A stretch of DNA of 64,000 bases from a virus (IMGVR_UViG_3300024308_000302:186001-250000); one strand, 5' to 3'; counted from the stretch's first letter, positions 8,905-18,379 are shown. Notes: generated by a model not told the origin, from the sequence alone. Numbers and translations are program-made.

Positions 8905-9882
8905 TTAGTACCGCATAATTTGATACAAATCAATATCTTTCATTGTCAACGATTCAACATCAGTATTGGTCTTGTCAGATATTTCATACTTCAAACGTTC
9001 AACTGTTTGATTATAAATATCATCTAAGCTTTCATAGTTTTCATGCTGCCTAAGCATGGAGTTACTTGTGAAAGAAACAGTTGTTTTAACAGCATCATCA
9101 AAAACTCTAACATGGAAATGACAAGCATTAGAGCGATAGCCATATGAAAGCTCAAATACCAAGTTGGAATCTTTTACATTGCTGATTCTGTCATTAAAAA
9201 TGATATATACGGGAGTGTCAGCATTTGGATCATCTACAATCTTAAAATAGAAATTCATCAAGCTTAGTTGTTGTTTTATTTTTGATTTCAAATCACCAGT
9301 GAATACTGTATTAACAAAATAAATCAACTCATCAAATGTATAAAAATTATGAACTGTCCGTGTAAGAACTTTAGCCATTTGAGATGGTGGAATATAATTA
9401 ATTCCAAGTTTTTTCAACTTGTCAGTAACAACTGATGTAGTTGACTGATTTAACAACATATTCAATTCTTTAAAGTTTTTTGTTTTGGGATAAATAATAT
9501 CACTCACAGTTTTCAATAGTGAAAGATAGCGAGTTTCAAGGGCAGCTTCATTTTCGATGAAAGCCTGATGTGCAATAACTGTATGTTTCCCGTTTTCCAA
9601 ATTAATCGAGCACCCCGGAAACGGTTGATAAACAATTCGGCTTGTAGAGACTTCAATATTTGATTGAAAATACTCGAAACCACTGACCTTACTATAAAGT
9701 TTAGACAATGATTCCATTTGAGACAAAGAACGCTCTGATACATCAAGAAATGGGGCCAAATAAGCATACAAATCTTTATTTGTTTTCAAAAAATATCGTT
9801 TTTCAACATTTCGATCAATGATCCCATTTTTTTTCACATAATCTTCAATGAACATGAAAACTTTAAAATATAAGTATTCCAT
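8905..9882 (-). CDS. C-terminal-tag protein, group B
   Basis: 325 residues from the ATG at 9882 (GGAG six bases upstream); a TTG four codons earlier is less likely. Shared group B features are a central NFKELNMLL segment, SLMNFYFKIV, SLDDIYNQTVERL about 45 residues from the end, and the terminal LYQIMRY, where Met is shifted one place. The stop of the upstream paralogue (9895) is 12 bases before this start, so the two form a tandem operon. Cytoplasmic by prediction; function unknown. Confidence 0.85.
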   Translation of the reverse strand: MEYLYFKVFMFIEDYVKKNGIIDRNVEKRYFLKTNKDLYAYLAPFLDVSERSLSQMESLSKLYSKVSGFEYFQSNIEVSTSRIVYQPFPGCSINLENGKHTVIAHQAFIENEAALETRYLSLLKTVSDIIYPKTKNFKELNMLLNQSTTSVVTDKLKKLGINYIPPSQMAKVLTRTVHNFYTFDELIYFVNTVFTGDLKSKIKQQLSLMNFYFKIVDDPNADTPVYIIFNDRISNVKDSNLVFELSYGYRSNACHFHVRVFDDAVKTTVSFTSNSMLRQHENYESLDDIYNQTVERLKYEISDKTNTDVESLTMKDIDLYQIMRY

Positions 9883-9894
9883 ACAATGCTCCAA

Positions 9895-10896
9895 TTAACA
9901 GGCGTACATCTGTAAAAGTAATAAGTGATTAAAGGTTAGGTCTTTAACATCTACTTCCAAGTGGTCACTAACATAACCAGAGAACTGCTCTAATATATAC
10001 AGATAAATTTCATCAAACGAGCTAACATATGGTTCACAATTGTCAAAAGAAAATTCAATATGGTCATCAGAAAAAATAATCTCAAAACCGAAATGTACTG
10101 GGCTTTCATGAATTACCATCTTAAATAAATAATTACTATTCAAATACTTATTAAAAGATAGAGACGAACAAAATTTCATATTGATTGGTATATTCAAATT
10201 CAAAATCTTTTCAATGAACTTAACAAGTTCTATGATCTGATTAAATCTGGCATAATCAGTATCCGTTAAATAATTATACAGTATATCTAAAGATTCATCT
10301 AAGGCAATAACATTGTTAGTTGTGACATGCTTTCCAACCATGTCCAACAAATGAATGCCATTATAGCACAAATACCTTTTGCGAACAACATCCCAACTGG
10401 ATAATGGCAAAATATCTGTGATACTTTTAAAGGTAAAAATTGAAGAATGTAGACTACTTTTTATTTTTGATAGCAATTCATTATATTTGTTTTCAAACAA
10501 TTTATTATTGTTGACAAGAGAAGAAATATGAAATTCAGTACCAGCTAAATAAATTGTTACATTCTTTTTAAAATAGACATATCTTACTTTTATGTAAAAA
10601 TTGGGTTCCAATAATGATATAGATGCATAATTATCAAGCCAACGAACAGAAGCTGAATCTTTTCTTTTGTTATTAATTAAGTTATAGAAATAAATAAGAG
10701 AATATAACTGCATAATTAAATGATGATTAACATTAATCAAGTTTCCAACATACATTGCCATAGAAGGATTCATATCAAATGAGAATCCATTATAAGCAGA
10801 AGTAAATTTGCATTCAGGAATTATTTCAGGAAGGCGATGGATTACATCACTATCAATGATAGGTGGATGAATAAAATTATCAGACATAGTATCCAT
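9895..10896 (-). CDS. C-terminal-tag protein, group B
   Basis: A 333-residue soluble protein with a GGAG site five bases before the ATG. It has the group B landmarks TFKSITDILPLSSWD, FNQIIELVKFIEKI and SFDEIYLYILEQ, and ends LLLLQMYAC. It is first in a two-gene operon with the paralogue at 8905, driven by the promoter at 10918-10946. I recognise no catalytic motif. Confidence 0.86.
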   Translation of the reverse strand: MDTMSDNFIHPPIIDSDVIHRLPEIIPECKFTSAYNGFSFDMNPSMAMYVGNLINVNHHLIMQLYSLIYFYNLINNKRKDSASVRWLDNYASISLLEPNFYIKVRYVYFKKNVTIYLAGTEFHISSLVNNNKLFENKYNELLSKIKSSLHSSIFTFKSITDILPLSSWDVVRKRYLCYNGIHLLDMVGKHVTTNNVIALDESLDILYNYLTDTDYARFNQIIELVKFIEKILNLNIPINMKFCSSLSFNKYLNSNYLFKMVIHESPVHFGFEIIFSDDHIEFSFDNCEPYVSSFDEIYLYILEQFSGYVSDHLEVDVKDLTFNHLLLLQMYAC

Positions 10897-10917
10897 ATAA
10901 GCTCCTAAATATGGTCA

Positions 10918-10946
10918 ATTATAGCATATTTAATGATTTTTGTCTA
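10918..10946 (-). promoter_or_regulatory. Sigma70-type promoter with extended -10
   Basis: Minus strand TAGACA, 17 bases, TATAAT preceded by TGC, 22 bases before the start of the gene at 9895-10896. Confidence 0.75.
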
Positions 10947-10953
10947 ACAAAAG

Positions 10954-11814
10954 CTATTTTAAGGATTCATCAAAAAGTATGAAAACATGTCCAAGAATTC
11001 TTTTCTTGTCTTCATCAGAGACAAAATTATTGATAATTTCATTATCATCAGTAAACAGTTTAAACTGAGATGAACCACCACCATCAAGATTCAACATCTC
11101 TTGAAATTTAAAAGCATTGCCAATAAGCTGCAGTTCTTCTAATGTACAACCACCAGAACCATCATCGTTGTTTTCAACAAGAATAAAGAATATGTCATCA
11201 CCAATCATTGCAACAGCAGTTCTGGGATGTACTTGTGAGCTATGTCCAAGATAACTTGGAGGATTGATAACACCATTAGGAACTGGTAGATGTGTCTTTA
11301 TAGGTACTACCAGACCATTCTGGATAAGGTGTGGAGTGCAACCTAAAATATATTTGTGTAGATTTAAATCTGCAATAGAATCATTAGCAATAGACCAGTT
11401 ATCTTTTTTCGATTTCTGTATGAAATAACCATAATCATTTACTGGCAGAGTATCTTTAAAGAAGTGCTCACGAATTTTAACAATTCCAACAGGATCGCCT
11501 ACGTTAAAATCTTGATGGTCCCATTCGTAAAAATCTTTTCTGTAATGGTTAAATCCAGCATTGATAATAAACCTAATGCCTTTTTGTTTTTCTATAATGT
11601 CATTTATAGATCCACCTTCGCCAATATGATTATTAGGCGTATCAGGAAGAAGTGCTTCTGATGCTTTTGAAATCAATAGTGTCAAATCTTGATTGACAGC
11701 TTGATTATAACGAATCAAATGAACGACATTTTTCCGTTCTCTAAGGGAGAATAAGTAGCTGGAATAGAAAAAACCAGAAGTGATCACACTTTCTGGTTTG
11801 ATGATGTCATACAT
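10954..11814 (-). CDS. Phosphodiester glycosidase (NAGPA-like) family protein
   Basis: 286 residues from the ATG at 11814, which overlaps the stop of the upstream gene (8 bases). An earlier in-frame start would run about 50 bases further into that gene. Family marks are FIINAGFNHYRKDF, PRTAVAMIGDDIFFILV and NLDGGGSSQF, characteristic of the DUF2233/NAGPA domain. That family cleaves phosphodiester-linked sugars. No signal peptide is seen, which is unusual because many relatives are exported. Translationally coupled to 11807-12400. Confidence 0.85.
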   Translation of the reverse strand: MYDIIKPESVITSGFFYSSYLFSLRERKNVVHLIRYNQAVNQDLTLLISKASEALLPDTPNNHIGEGGSINDIIEKQKGIRFIINAGFNHYRKDFYEWDHQDFNVGDPVGIVKIREHFFKDTLPVNDYGYFIQKSKKDNWSIANDSIADLNLHKYILGCTPHLIQNGLVVPIKTHLPVPNGVINPPSYLGHSSQVHPRTAVAMIGDDIFFILVENNDDGSGGCTLEELQLIGNAFKFQEMLNLDGGGSSQFKLFTDDNEIINNFVSDEDKKRILGHVFILFDESLK

Positions 11815-12400
11815 TAGGTTTACTCTTATGAATTTTCTTAACCAGACTCTTCGAGGCTGGGTCATCTAGTTTCTCAAGATGCTTAAGACATTCTTTCAAG
11901 AGGTTTTCAGGTTCAGATGGAACAACTTTACCAATTTTATGAGGATCAATTTGTTTATTTAAGATTTCTTCATTTACTTTTGCTTGAGCAACATCACCAT
12001 CTGCATAACTTTTCAAAATTTTAGCAGCAAGATAGTAGTAACGATCATTAAGAACTTTATCTGACCTAAATGACATATCTTTTTCATGAAGTAATTTTCC
12101 ACCAACAAACTCATAAGTGCTTGCCGGAATCATGTCACGAACACTTGTCTCCATAAACTCAGAAGCATAGTTTAGGGCAGACTTTAAATCACCAGACTTC
12201 AGTAAGCTCTGAAAACTTTTCAACTTATACAAATCTTGTTCTTGTAATTCCACAAGTGGCAAGCCTAAATCTTCATCTGACATGAAGTCACCATATGACC
12301 TCTTTTGATTTTGAAAATCTTCACGATCTGCTTTTACTTGTTTTTCGAATGTGATAATAGATGAATTCAAATCATGTAATGCTCTTGCTACATAGTGCAT
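11807..12400 (-). CDS. Hypothetical protein upstream of glycosidase
   Basis: A 197-residue, charged, probably helical protein (MHYVARALHDLNSSIITFEK). Its last codons overlap the start of the phosphodiester-glycosidase gene, implying a shared operon. Promoter with TGCTATAAT at 12434-12442. No family recognised. Confidence 0.8.
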   Translation of the reverse strand: MHYVARALHDLNSSIITFEKQVKADREDFQNQKRSYGDFMSDEDLGLPLVELQEQDLYKLKSFQSLLKSGDLKSALNYASEFMETSVRDMIPASTYEFVGGKLLHEKDMSFRSDKVLNDRYYYLAAKILKSYADGDVAQAKVNEEILNKQIDPHKIGKVVPSEPENLLKECLKHLEKLDDPASKSLVKKIHKSKPNV

Positions 12401-12433
12401 GTTAAAAAATCCTAAATGTTAATTAATAATCCA

Positions 12434-12442
12434 ATTATAGCA
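12434..12442 (-). promoter_or_regulatory. Extended -10 promoter element
   Basis: Minus strand TGCTATAAT, 34 bases before the start of the gene at 11807-12400; no convincing -35 box. Confidence 0.55.
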
Positions 12443-12469
12443 TAAATTATCAAAAAAGACAGAGAAAGA

Positions 12470-12492
12470 ATAAGATACCATTCCGAAAATGG
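12470..12492 (-). terminator. Probable terminator hairpin
   Basis: Imperfect stem TACCATT/AATGGCA just after the gene at 12495-13622, without a long T-run. Confidence 0.4.
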
Positions 12493-12494
12493 CA

Positions 12495-13622
12495 TCATTT
12501 CAAATAAGTGGCAAACTTGTCTCGGTATTCTTTTTGTTGTTCAGTTGTCAATTCTTTATAGCGAGTTTTGAAACCATTAACAGTCAATTTAGCAAAGATA
12601 GCATCACCAGAATGAAGCGTCACTGTCACACCAGCATCCTTGAAGTAATCAGTAGGCACTCTTGGCAAATGAGCGGCTGTCGTTTCACCTGAAAGGGTGG
12701 AATTGAACATGTTTGTTTTAGACAAGCAGAGATAGCCATTTGCAAAGATAAGGCTGTATTTATCAGAAATATCTTCTGCATTGAAATCTACAGATTCTTG
12801 TAGACCACATTTGACCAAGCAACGAGTCATTTTTTCAATGTTAGCATCAATTTCGGCATCAGTTTGTTTCAAAATAAGCTTACCAGTAACATTGAAGTAA
12901 ATACTAAGCAAACCAGCCAAAACAAAAAGATCCTGCTTAGACATAATAAGTTTGCTATTCATAATTTTCCAGAACAAATCAACATCTTTATGAACAAGCA
13001 AGATTTTCAGAACATAATAGTAAGGAATTTCAAATCCATTTTTATGTTCAATAATTTGGTTCATACGTTTAAACATGAGTTCTTTAGGAACAGGAGACTG
13101 ATGGTTGTTCTCATGCTCATAATAGGAGTAATACATAACACCATGAAAAATGCTTTCTGACAGTTTACCTTTGATTTTAAGGTCATCTACAAAGAACATA
13201 TCCCAATAATATTCATTTCTTGAGATGTTATTCATGTCAAGAACCTTAAGACGAAGATTGTTGATTTCATTAGCAGAAAGATTTTTTTCATTGAAAGTTT
13301 TATTAATCAGCCATTCTTCTGCGAGAGTATTTTTCAAAGGAGCAGCATGGCTACGGCCATGACCACAAGCGATGGCATCCCATGCTTTACTAATAAAAGC
13401 TTTTTTAGTTAACCAGCCAAGATCCCAAAGAAGATTCAAAGCTTCAATCCAATTGCTATAAAAGAATTCTTGCAGGGCAGCAGACGCAAGATTTTTATTA
13501 GGCTCGCCATTTTCAAACCAATGCTTCACAAGATTAATATCATGCTTCTCCAACATAGCCTTCATGATTGGAATATTGAATGCCACTTGAGTGGAATATT
13601 GTGGGTCATAATTTTTGGTCAT
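12495..13622 (-). CDS. Hypothetical protein, helical-repeat-like
   Basis: 375 residues from the ATG at 13622 (AGGAG seven bases upstream); a start 12 codons earlier has no such site. The first half has short helical stretches with small residues (LASAALQEFFYSNWIEALNL, ISKAWDAIACGHGRSHAAPL) that recall ankyrin-like repeats, but I cannot assign them firmly. Base composition is less A+T-rich than its neighbours. Own promoter and terminator. Function unknown. Confidence 0.82.
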   Translation of the reverse strand: MTKNYDPQYSTQVAFNIPIMKAMLEKHDINLVKHWFENGEPNKNLASAALQEFFYSNWIEALNLLWDLGWLTKKAFISKAWDAIACGHGRSHAAPLKNTLAEEWLINKTFNEKNLSANEINNLRLKVLDMNNISRNEYYWDMFFVDDLKIKGKLSESIFHGVMYYSYYEHENNHQSPVPKELMFKRMNQIIEHKNGFEIPYYYVLKILLVHKDVDLFWKIMNSKLIMSKQDLFVLAGLLSIYFNVTGKLILKQTDAEIDANIEKMTRCLVKCGLQESVDFNAEDISDKYSLIFANGYLCLSKTNMFNSTLSGETTAAHLPRVPTDYFKDAGVTVTLHSGDAIFAKLTVNGFKTRYKELTTEQQKEYRDKFATYLK

Positions 13623-13646
13623 GGGATAACTCCTAAAATTTGACAA

Positions 13647-13675
13647 ATTATACCACAACGAGCCATAAAATGAAA
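13647..13675 (-). promoter_or_regulatory. Sigma70-type promoter with extended -10
   Basis: Minus strand TTTCAT, 17 bases, TATAAT preceded by TGG, 25 bases before the start at 13622. Confidence 0.65.
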
Positions 13676-13682
13676 GTTTTTA

Positions 13683-14774
13683 TTATAAAATTAACATTTC
13701 ATGTATTTTTAAGTCTGGTAATCTGAAATCATCTCGATGCATTTGAAAAGTCTTCTCCAGTCTCAAAATAAGATTTTCTTTTAAATGGTCATAGATAGAA
13801 TCTAAATCAGTTAGAACAATTTGATTTATTGGATCATAAAATTCTATTGTTCCATCATCAAAAAGTAAAATAGATTCTCGACAATCTAAATTTAAATTAA
13901 CTCCAAAATGAAACTGATAAAACTGATTCAATTCTGCATATTTTGATGTTTTATTGAACGTTATACTAAAATGGTTAGAAACACACTCGCTCCATTTAAT
14001 ATCTCTTTTGAAAAATGTTTCTTGAAAAGACGTTAAAGCAACAATGTTTTTTAATTTTTTTGCAAATGATTCTGAGAAACTATCTTTTAAAAAGGAATTG
14101 AAAGTTTTTAAATCTACAGTAACAGTATGTTGTCCAAGATTCATGCAGTTTATAAAAATACTTGAATCGTCAACTTGGTAACGTTTAATGAAGTCTGTTA
14201 ACGATACAATTTTCAGATCGGTGTTAATTAAACGACTGTTTATAAAATTCACATTAGACATTTTATTAATTTCAAAAAAATGTTTAAAGGTCTTAACATT
14301 TGAATTAAGTGCTTTCTTTATATCTGATAAAATTTCATTATATGCGACCTCATAATCATTAGTATAAACCATAAGAGAATACGCCATTTCAAATGATAAA
14401 TTTAAATTAGAATTTTGTTTTTTACATTGACTATAAAGTGTTAAAAAGTAATAGTAATCATGATCAAAAATCTCAAATAAAGAAAATTCAAAACTTAAAC
14501 AATCACCATTATAAACCAGATTAATATAAACATCTAAGTTTTCAAGCCCTTGTATCAAAGCTAAAAAACTATTGGCAAAAATATATTGATTAATTAATGA
14601 TGAATTAGATTTTGTTAAATTAGAAATAAATTGTATTACAATAGGATTTGAATAAACAGAATAATAAAAATGTTTTCTACCACCACGTATAATTTCTTGT
14701 TCAATTAACGGTAATTCGTGTTTAGAAACTAAATCTTTGAACTGACATATAATATCATTTTCGATGCCTGTCAT
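13683..14774 (-). CDS. C-terminal-tag protein, group B
   Basis: A 363-residue soluble protein with a GGATT ribosome site. Group B landmarks are TFKHFFEINKMSNVNFINSR, LKNIVALTSFQETFF, DLDSIYDHLKENLILRL and the end LKIHEMLIL. It follows the methyltransferase gene by 12 bases and is probably co-transcribed with it. No enzymatic motif seen. Confidence 0.85.
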   Translation of the reverse strand: MTGIENDIICQFKDLVSKHELPLIEQEIIRGGRKHFYYSVYSNPIVIQFISNLTKSNSSLINQYIFANSFLALIQGLENLDVYINLVYNGDCLSFEFSLFEIFDHDYYYFLTLYSQCKKQNSNLNLSFEMAYSLMVYTNDYEVAYNEILSDIKKALNSNVKTFKHFFEINKMSNVNFINSRLINTDLKIVSLTDFIKRYQVDDSSIFINCMNLGQHTVTVDLKTFNSFLKDSFSESFAKKLKNIVALTSFQETFFKRDIKWSECVSNHFSITFNKTSKYAELNQFYQFHFGVNLNLDCRESILLFDDGTIEFYDPINQIVLTDLDSIYDHLKENLILRLEKTFQMHRDDFRLPDLKIHEMLIL

Positions 14775-14786
14775 AATTAATCCTTA

Positions 14787-15524
14787 TTATTTTTTAGAAA
14801 CAAAAATCAAACGGCTTGAATTTACATCAGGTTGAGAACGATTAGTGTCAGCAAAACATTGAATTTCTTTGAAACCAGCCTGCTCTAATAATGAAATAAT
14901 TTCATCTTTAGTATACATCTTAGTTAATCCACTACCTTCAAAAATTTTCTTTTTATTTTGATTTTTAATGACAAAATCAGAAATAAGACATCTATTTTCA
15001 ATTCGAGATTTTCGTTCACACTTGAAATGAGTGCCATCTACGTTCCGCTCAAGAACCGTAGTTTTTTCAAAATTAGAAATAACAAAGTCTGAGTTGTAAT
15101 ACTCCAAAACAAAAGTACCATTAGATCGTAAATGCTTGTTAGCATTCTGCAAGAATTTTAAATTAAGTGCATCATCTTCAAAATATCCCCAACTAGTATG
15201 CCAATTAATAACAAAATGAGTTAGGGCAACACATTTATCGTCCAATATATCGTGCTGCATAAATTTACTCGTTACCTGAGCAGCTTTTGCTTTTTTATTG
15301 GCCGTTTCAATATATTCCTCACATAAGTCAACACCAAGCGTCTTACAGCCTAATGACTGGGCCAAAGCTATAGATAGAGTTCCTTCACCACAACATTGCT
15401 CAAGAACTTGAGTAGTGTAACTTACACCCAGCGATTTAAAAAAAGCAATAAGGTCATCATTCACAGTATTGATAAGAAAAAAATTTCTTGTAATGTTGTT
15501 AAAAAAATCTGTACTCCAATTCAT
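14787..15524 (-). CDS. Class I SAM-dependent methyltransferase
   Basis: A 245-residue methyltransferase. Motif I is VLEQCCGEGTLSIALA (about residues 40-55), the acidic motif II GVDLCEEYIETA follows, then MQHDILDD and a motif IV-like NWHTSWGYF. The Gly-rich loop reads CCGEG. Substrate cannot be told; the TSWGYF element resembles small-molecule or protein methyltransferases rather than DNA enzymes. GGAGA site. Likely operon with 13683-14774. Confidence 0.88.
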   Translation of the reverse strand: MNWSTDFFNNITRNFFLINTVNDDLIAFFKSLGVSYTTQVLEQCCGEGTLSIALAQSLGCKTLGVDLCEEYIETANKKAKAAQVTSKFMQHDILDDKCVALTHFVINWHTSWGYFEDDALNLKFLQNANKHLRSNGTFVLEYYNSDFVISNFEKTTVLERNVDGTHFKCERKSRIENRCLISDFVIKNQNKKKIFEGSGLTKMYTKDEIISLLEQAGFKEIQCFADTNRSQPDVNSSRLIFVSKK

Positions 15525-15560
15525 TTAAAATCTCCAATTATTATAGTATACAACAAAAAC

Positions 15561-15583
15561 AAAAAAGAGCCAGAAGGCTCTTT
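15561..15583 (-). terminator. Rho-independent terminator
   Basis: 8-base stem AAAGAGCC/GGCTCTTT with an AGAA loop at the end of the gene at 15582. Confidence 0.8.
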
Positions 15584-15893
15584 AATTGACTTTGTTTTCT
15601 CTTTTTTTCATGTATTCTAAAAAGTGTGAGACATCTTTGCTAAGAATCTCATTCCTTTCAACGTTTAATTCATTTAAAATAGCCTGAATACTTGCAAGGT
15701 CGTTATCATTGATAGCTTTTTGAATTCTTTGGAAATAAGGTTCTTCCATCTGAGCAACACTTTTGGCTCCAGCAAAGACAGAAGCATTAATTGCTGTATT
15801 AATTTTATTTTTATCTACAAAAGTTGCACTTTTAAGCAATTTGTAAGTAAGAACAATACCAAGAGCAATCAAAATAAATTCAAAAAGATCCAT
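15582..15893 (-). CDS. Small membrane-anchored protein
   Basis: A 103-residue protein with one N-terminal membrane helix (residues 4-18, FEFILIALGIVLTYKLL), then a charged helical domain with QKAINDNDLASIQAILNEL. GAGG ribosome site. Probably an inner-membrane protein with a cytoplasmic tail. Function unknown. Confidence 0.8.
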   Translation of the reverse strand: MDLFEFILIALGIVLTYKLLKSATFVDKNKINTAINASVFAGAKSVAQMEEPYFQRIQKAINDNDLASIQAILNELNVERNEILSKDVSHFLEYMKKRENKVN

Positions 15894-15951
15894 AAGTCAC
15901 CTCATAAAAAAGATAAGCAATGATAACATAAATTATCTATTTAATCAACTT

Positions 15952-16311
15952 TTAATGAAATTTTACATTTTCAATATAGTTAATACGCTCTTCAAGTTTC
16001 TGAGCCATTTCTTTACGAATTGTATCACAAGTCTTGGTGACCCATTCTTGTTTTCGAGCTTCAAATTCTTCATCTGAAATATTCAGTTCAAATGATGACA
16101 TGCCATTGGAGTAACAATCATAAGAAATATATACCAATGTTGTATTACCATTATCGTCAATAATATTGATCTCAGTAGTGCTATCAATAACATGTTTCAC
16201 AACAATCCCATCATATACTTTTCCAAGCTGATAAGGAGTGTCAGGTCTTGTTGCCACATTCACTTGAAATTTTACTTTGTCACCTACTTGAGCCAAATCA
16301 GACTTTCGCAT
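15952..16311 (-). CDS. Small beta-rich hypothetical protein
   Basis: 119 residues from the ATG at 16311 (AAGGA seven bases upstream); a TTG five codons earlier is the alternative. The first 70 residues (VGDKVKFQV, KVYDGIVVKHVI, INIIDDNGNTTLVYI) look like an SH3-like beta barrel; the rest is a charged helix. No family assigned. Confidence 0.77.
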   Translation of the reverse strand: MRKSDLAQVGDKVKFQVNVATRPDTPYQLGKVYDGIVVKHVIDSTTEINIIDDNGNTTLVYISYDCYSNGMSSFELNISDEEFEARKQEWVTKTCDTIRKEMAQKLEERINYIENVKFH

Positions 16312-16375
16312 ACAAAATTCCTTCAATAAATTAATTGAGATTATGATAATTCATTTGTGCTACTAAGTCAATGAT

Positions 16376-16834
16376 TTAACTAGTAATTTTTCTATATGTT
16401 TTCTCAAATGCTGTTTTTTCAATCCTATAGACTTCTGGAATTGAAGGTTCAGTAGTTGCTAAATAATCACCAGAACACACTAACATTTCTTCGCTCCATG
16501 GAGCAATGAACTTGAAAGAGTCTCCAAGATATTTGAAAGCAATACATGTACCAGAAGGAGTGAAATCTTGGAAATCGTCAGTTAGCGGTTTATCAACAAC
16601 ATATCGTGCTTTAAATTTATCCATAGACATTGTATAAAGCTCGCCTTTAGGGCCACGTACAACAACATGATTAGAACCAGCTTTATTTTCAGTTTCAACA
16701 ACATTATCAATTATGGTAATAACAACTTCACCATCTATAGCCTTTCGGACAGAAACTAAGCCTACTTTTTTATATTTGTTAGCTTTTTCTATATTATCCT
16801 TAAAATATTCAATCATATCTTCTTGTTTAAACAT
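16376..16834 (-). CDS. Hypothetical protein
   Basis: 152 residues from the ATG at 16834 with GGAGA upstream; an in-frame TTG directly before the ATG is unlikely. The C-terminal half (LVCSGDYLATT, VYRIEKTAFEKTY) resembles a small domain seen in phage and bacterial proteins with a GDYLV...Y.I...F..TY pattern, which I cannot name. Soluble. Confidence 0.78.
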   Translation of the reverse strand: MFKQEDMIEYFKDNIEKANKYKKVGLVSVRKAIDGEVVITIIDNVVETENKAGSNHVVVRGPKGELYTMSMDKFKARYVVDKPLTDDFQDFTPSGTCIAFKYLGDSFKFIAPWSEEMLVCSGDYLATTEPSIPEVYRIEKTAFEKTYRKITS

Positions 16835-16870
16835 CAATATTTCTCCTATATTATTTTTTTTAGAAACGCA

Positions 16871-16890
16871 AAAAGAGGCCGAAGCCTCTT
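16871..16890 (-). terminator. GAGGC-type terminator
   Basis: AAGAGGC/GCCTCTT stem with a CGAA loop after the gene at 16889. Confidence 0.85.
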
Positions 16891-17341
16891 ATTCTTTCAA
16901 ATATACATGTTTATAATGTGGTTTTAGTGGTTTTAGTTTTAAAGCTTCTTCTTTAGTGATTTCATCACAATATCGAAGGTATGACATAATAGGACAATAA
17001 CTTTTTGAATATTCTTCTTTCACATCTGAGATATTCTTACAATCCTCCTGCCATGCCAAAGCTTTAGAATATTGTTCAGCACTACATGCAGTCAAAAAAG
17101 GTGTTGCCATATTCACAATGACTAGATTGTTAACATCTTCTGGATGTGATGTTTCTGGCCTCATTACTGGTGTAAAGTAATCTTTGTTTTTAACGTTATC
17201 TGCCAAATTTTTATTACTCGAATTAGCAGCCTCTGAACCAGCAGCAATGATGGCAGTGTTATTTGCAATACTTACAGCAAGGTTCGCAGATGCAAAAGGG
17301 GCAATCATAAAGCACAGCATAAACATAATAATTTTTTTCAT
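16889..17341 (-). CDS. Secreted protein, paralogue of 17849
   Basis: A 150-residue protein with a signal peptide ending ASA. The C-terminal 75 residues carry ATPFLTACSAEQ, WQEDCK, SYCPIMSYLRYCDEIT and KPLKPHYKHVYL, nearly the same as the gene at 17849. Four cysteines are conserved, suggesting two disulfides in the periplasm. The N-terminal part differs. The pair flanks a membrane protein gene. Confidence 0.85.
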   Translation of the reverse strand: MKKIIMFMLCFMIAPFASANLAVSIANNTAIIAAGSEAANSSNKNLADNVKNKDYFTPVMRPETSHPEDVNNLVIVNMATPFLTACSAEQYSKALAWQEDCKNISDVKEEYSKSYCPIMSYLRYCDEITKEEALKLKPLKPHYKHVYLKE

Positions 17342-17356
17342 TTAAATCTCCAATAA

Positions 17357-17803
17357 TTAAGCAGTTTGTTCTTCATCTTTTGTTTTGATAACAAAAAGTC
17401 CACAAGACATTGCAATCAAAACACAGAAAAGGTTTGCAAGGTAAAGCATGATACAAACAGTACGCCAGAAGTCACCAGTAACATTACCATTCATATTGTC
17501 TTGACTAAGTTCAAGTTTCATAGTAACTGGTTGATTACCACTTGCTTCAAAATCACGATATACTTTGTCATTGATTGGCCGATAGAACTTTTGACCAGTC
17601 AAATTGTCAACAAAATAACCATTGATATTGTATTGAACATTTTTCTTATGTTCATAAGTGACTGCTTTCGTGTCAATCATGGTAACTTCACGAACCTGTT
17701 TATTTAACAGTGAACTCGAATAGTTATTCAATGACAAAGTTAGGGCCAGAACGATGCCAGAAATAAAAAGAATAATCAGAGTATTTTTAATATTCAGTTT
17801 CAT
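17357..17803 (-). CDS. Membrane protein with large periplasmic loop
   Basis: A 148-residue protein with two membrane helices (about residues 8-26 and 119-140) and a roughly 90-residue loop between them. The loop includes VQYNINGYFVDNLTGQKFYR. It lies between the two paralogous secreted genes, 15 and 45 bases away, with GAGG upstream, suggesting joint function at the inner membrane. Confidence 0.82.
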   Translation of the reverse strand: MKLNIKNTLIILFISGIVLALTLSLNNYSSSLLNKQVREVTMIDTKAVTYEHKKNVQYNINGYFVDNLTGQKFYRPINDKVYRDFEASGNQPVTMKLELSQDNMNGNVTGDFWRTVCIMLYLANLFCVLIAMSCGLFVIKTKDEEQTA

Positions 17804-17848
17804 AGATAGAGCCTCTATTAGTATTTTAGAAAGTTAGCAAAATATAAA

Positions 17849-18379
17849 TTATTGATCACGAAGAAAAACATGTTTATAGCCTTCTTTCAGTGGACGCAGT
17901 TTGATAGCTTCTTCTGGTGTGATTTCATCACAATACCTAAAATATGACAGCAATGGGCAATACGAACTATCCAAGCCCGAATCAGAATCTTGTTCAATAA
18001 TTTTCTTACAATCCGCTTGCCAATCTTCTGCTTTTGCTACTTGCTCCACAGTACAAGCTGTAAGCAATGGAGTCGCTACTTCAACAGCCGTTGCAGCAGA
18101 AGAACTGTGAGAACTTGACATGAGCATAATTGGAACAAACAATGGAAGCACACTGGAATTTGACGAAATGCCATTTTTAGATGAAACGCTTTGGCGAGCA
18201 GGTGGAGGTGTAACAGCCTTAGCAGGAGCAGAAACTGATGGTCGAACAGTAGGAGCCGGAGCAATACGTGGAGCCATAACAGGCACACGAATTGGAGTGA
18301 TGATTGTAATTGCAAGAGCTTCAAAAGAGACAGCAAGGCCCATAATCAGAGCAATGGAACTAAGCACAGTCTTTTTCAT
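17849..18379 (-). CDS. Secreted protein, paralogue of 16889
   Basis: A 176-residue protein with a signal peptide of about 23 residues. A proline/alanine/serine-rich linker (about residues 28-70) suggests an extended spacer. The C-terminal domain has ATPLLTACTVEQ, WQADCK, SYCPLLSYFRYCDEIT and RPLKEGYKHVFL, with cysteines in the same places as 16889. First gene of a likely three-gene operon behind its own promoter. Confidence 0.86.
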   Translation of the reverse strand: MKKTVLSSIALIMGLAVSFEALAITIITPIRVPVMAPRIAPAPTVRPSVSAPAKAVTPPPARQSVSSKNGISSNSSVLPLFVPIMLMSSSHSSSAATAVEVATPLLTACTVEQVAKAEDWQADCKKIIEQDSDSGLDSSYCPLLSYFRYCDEITPEEAIKLRPLKEGYKHVFLRDQ

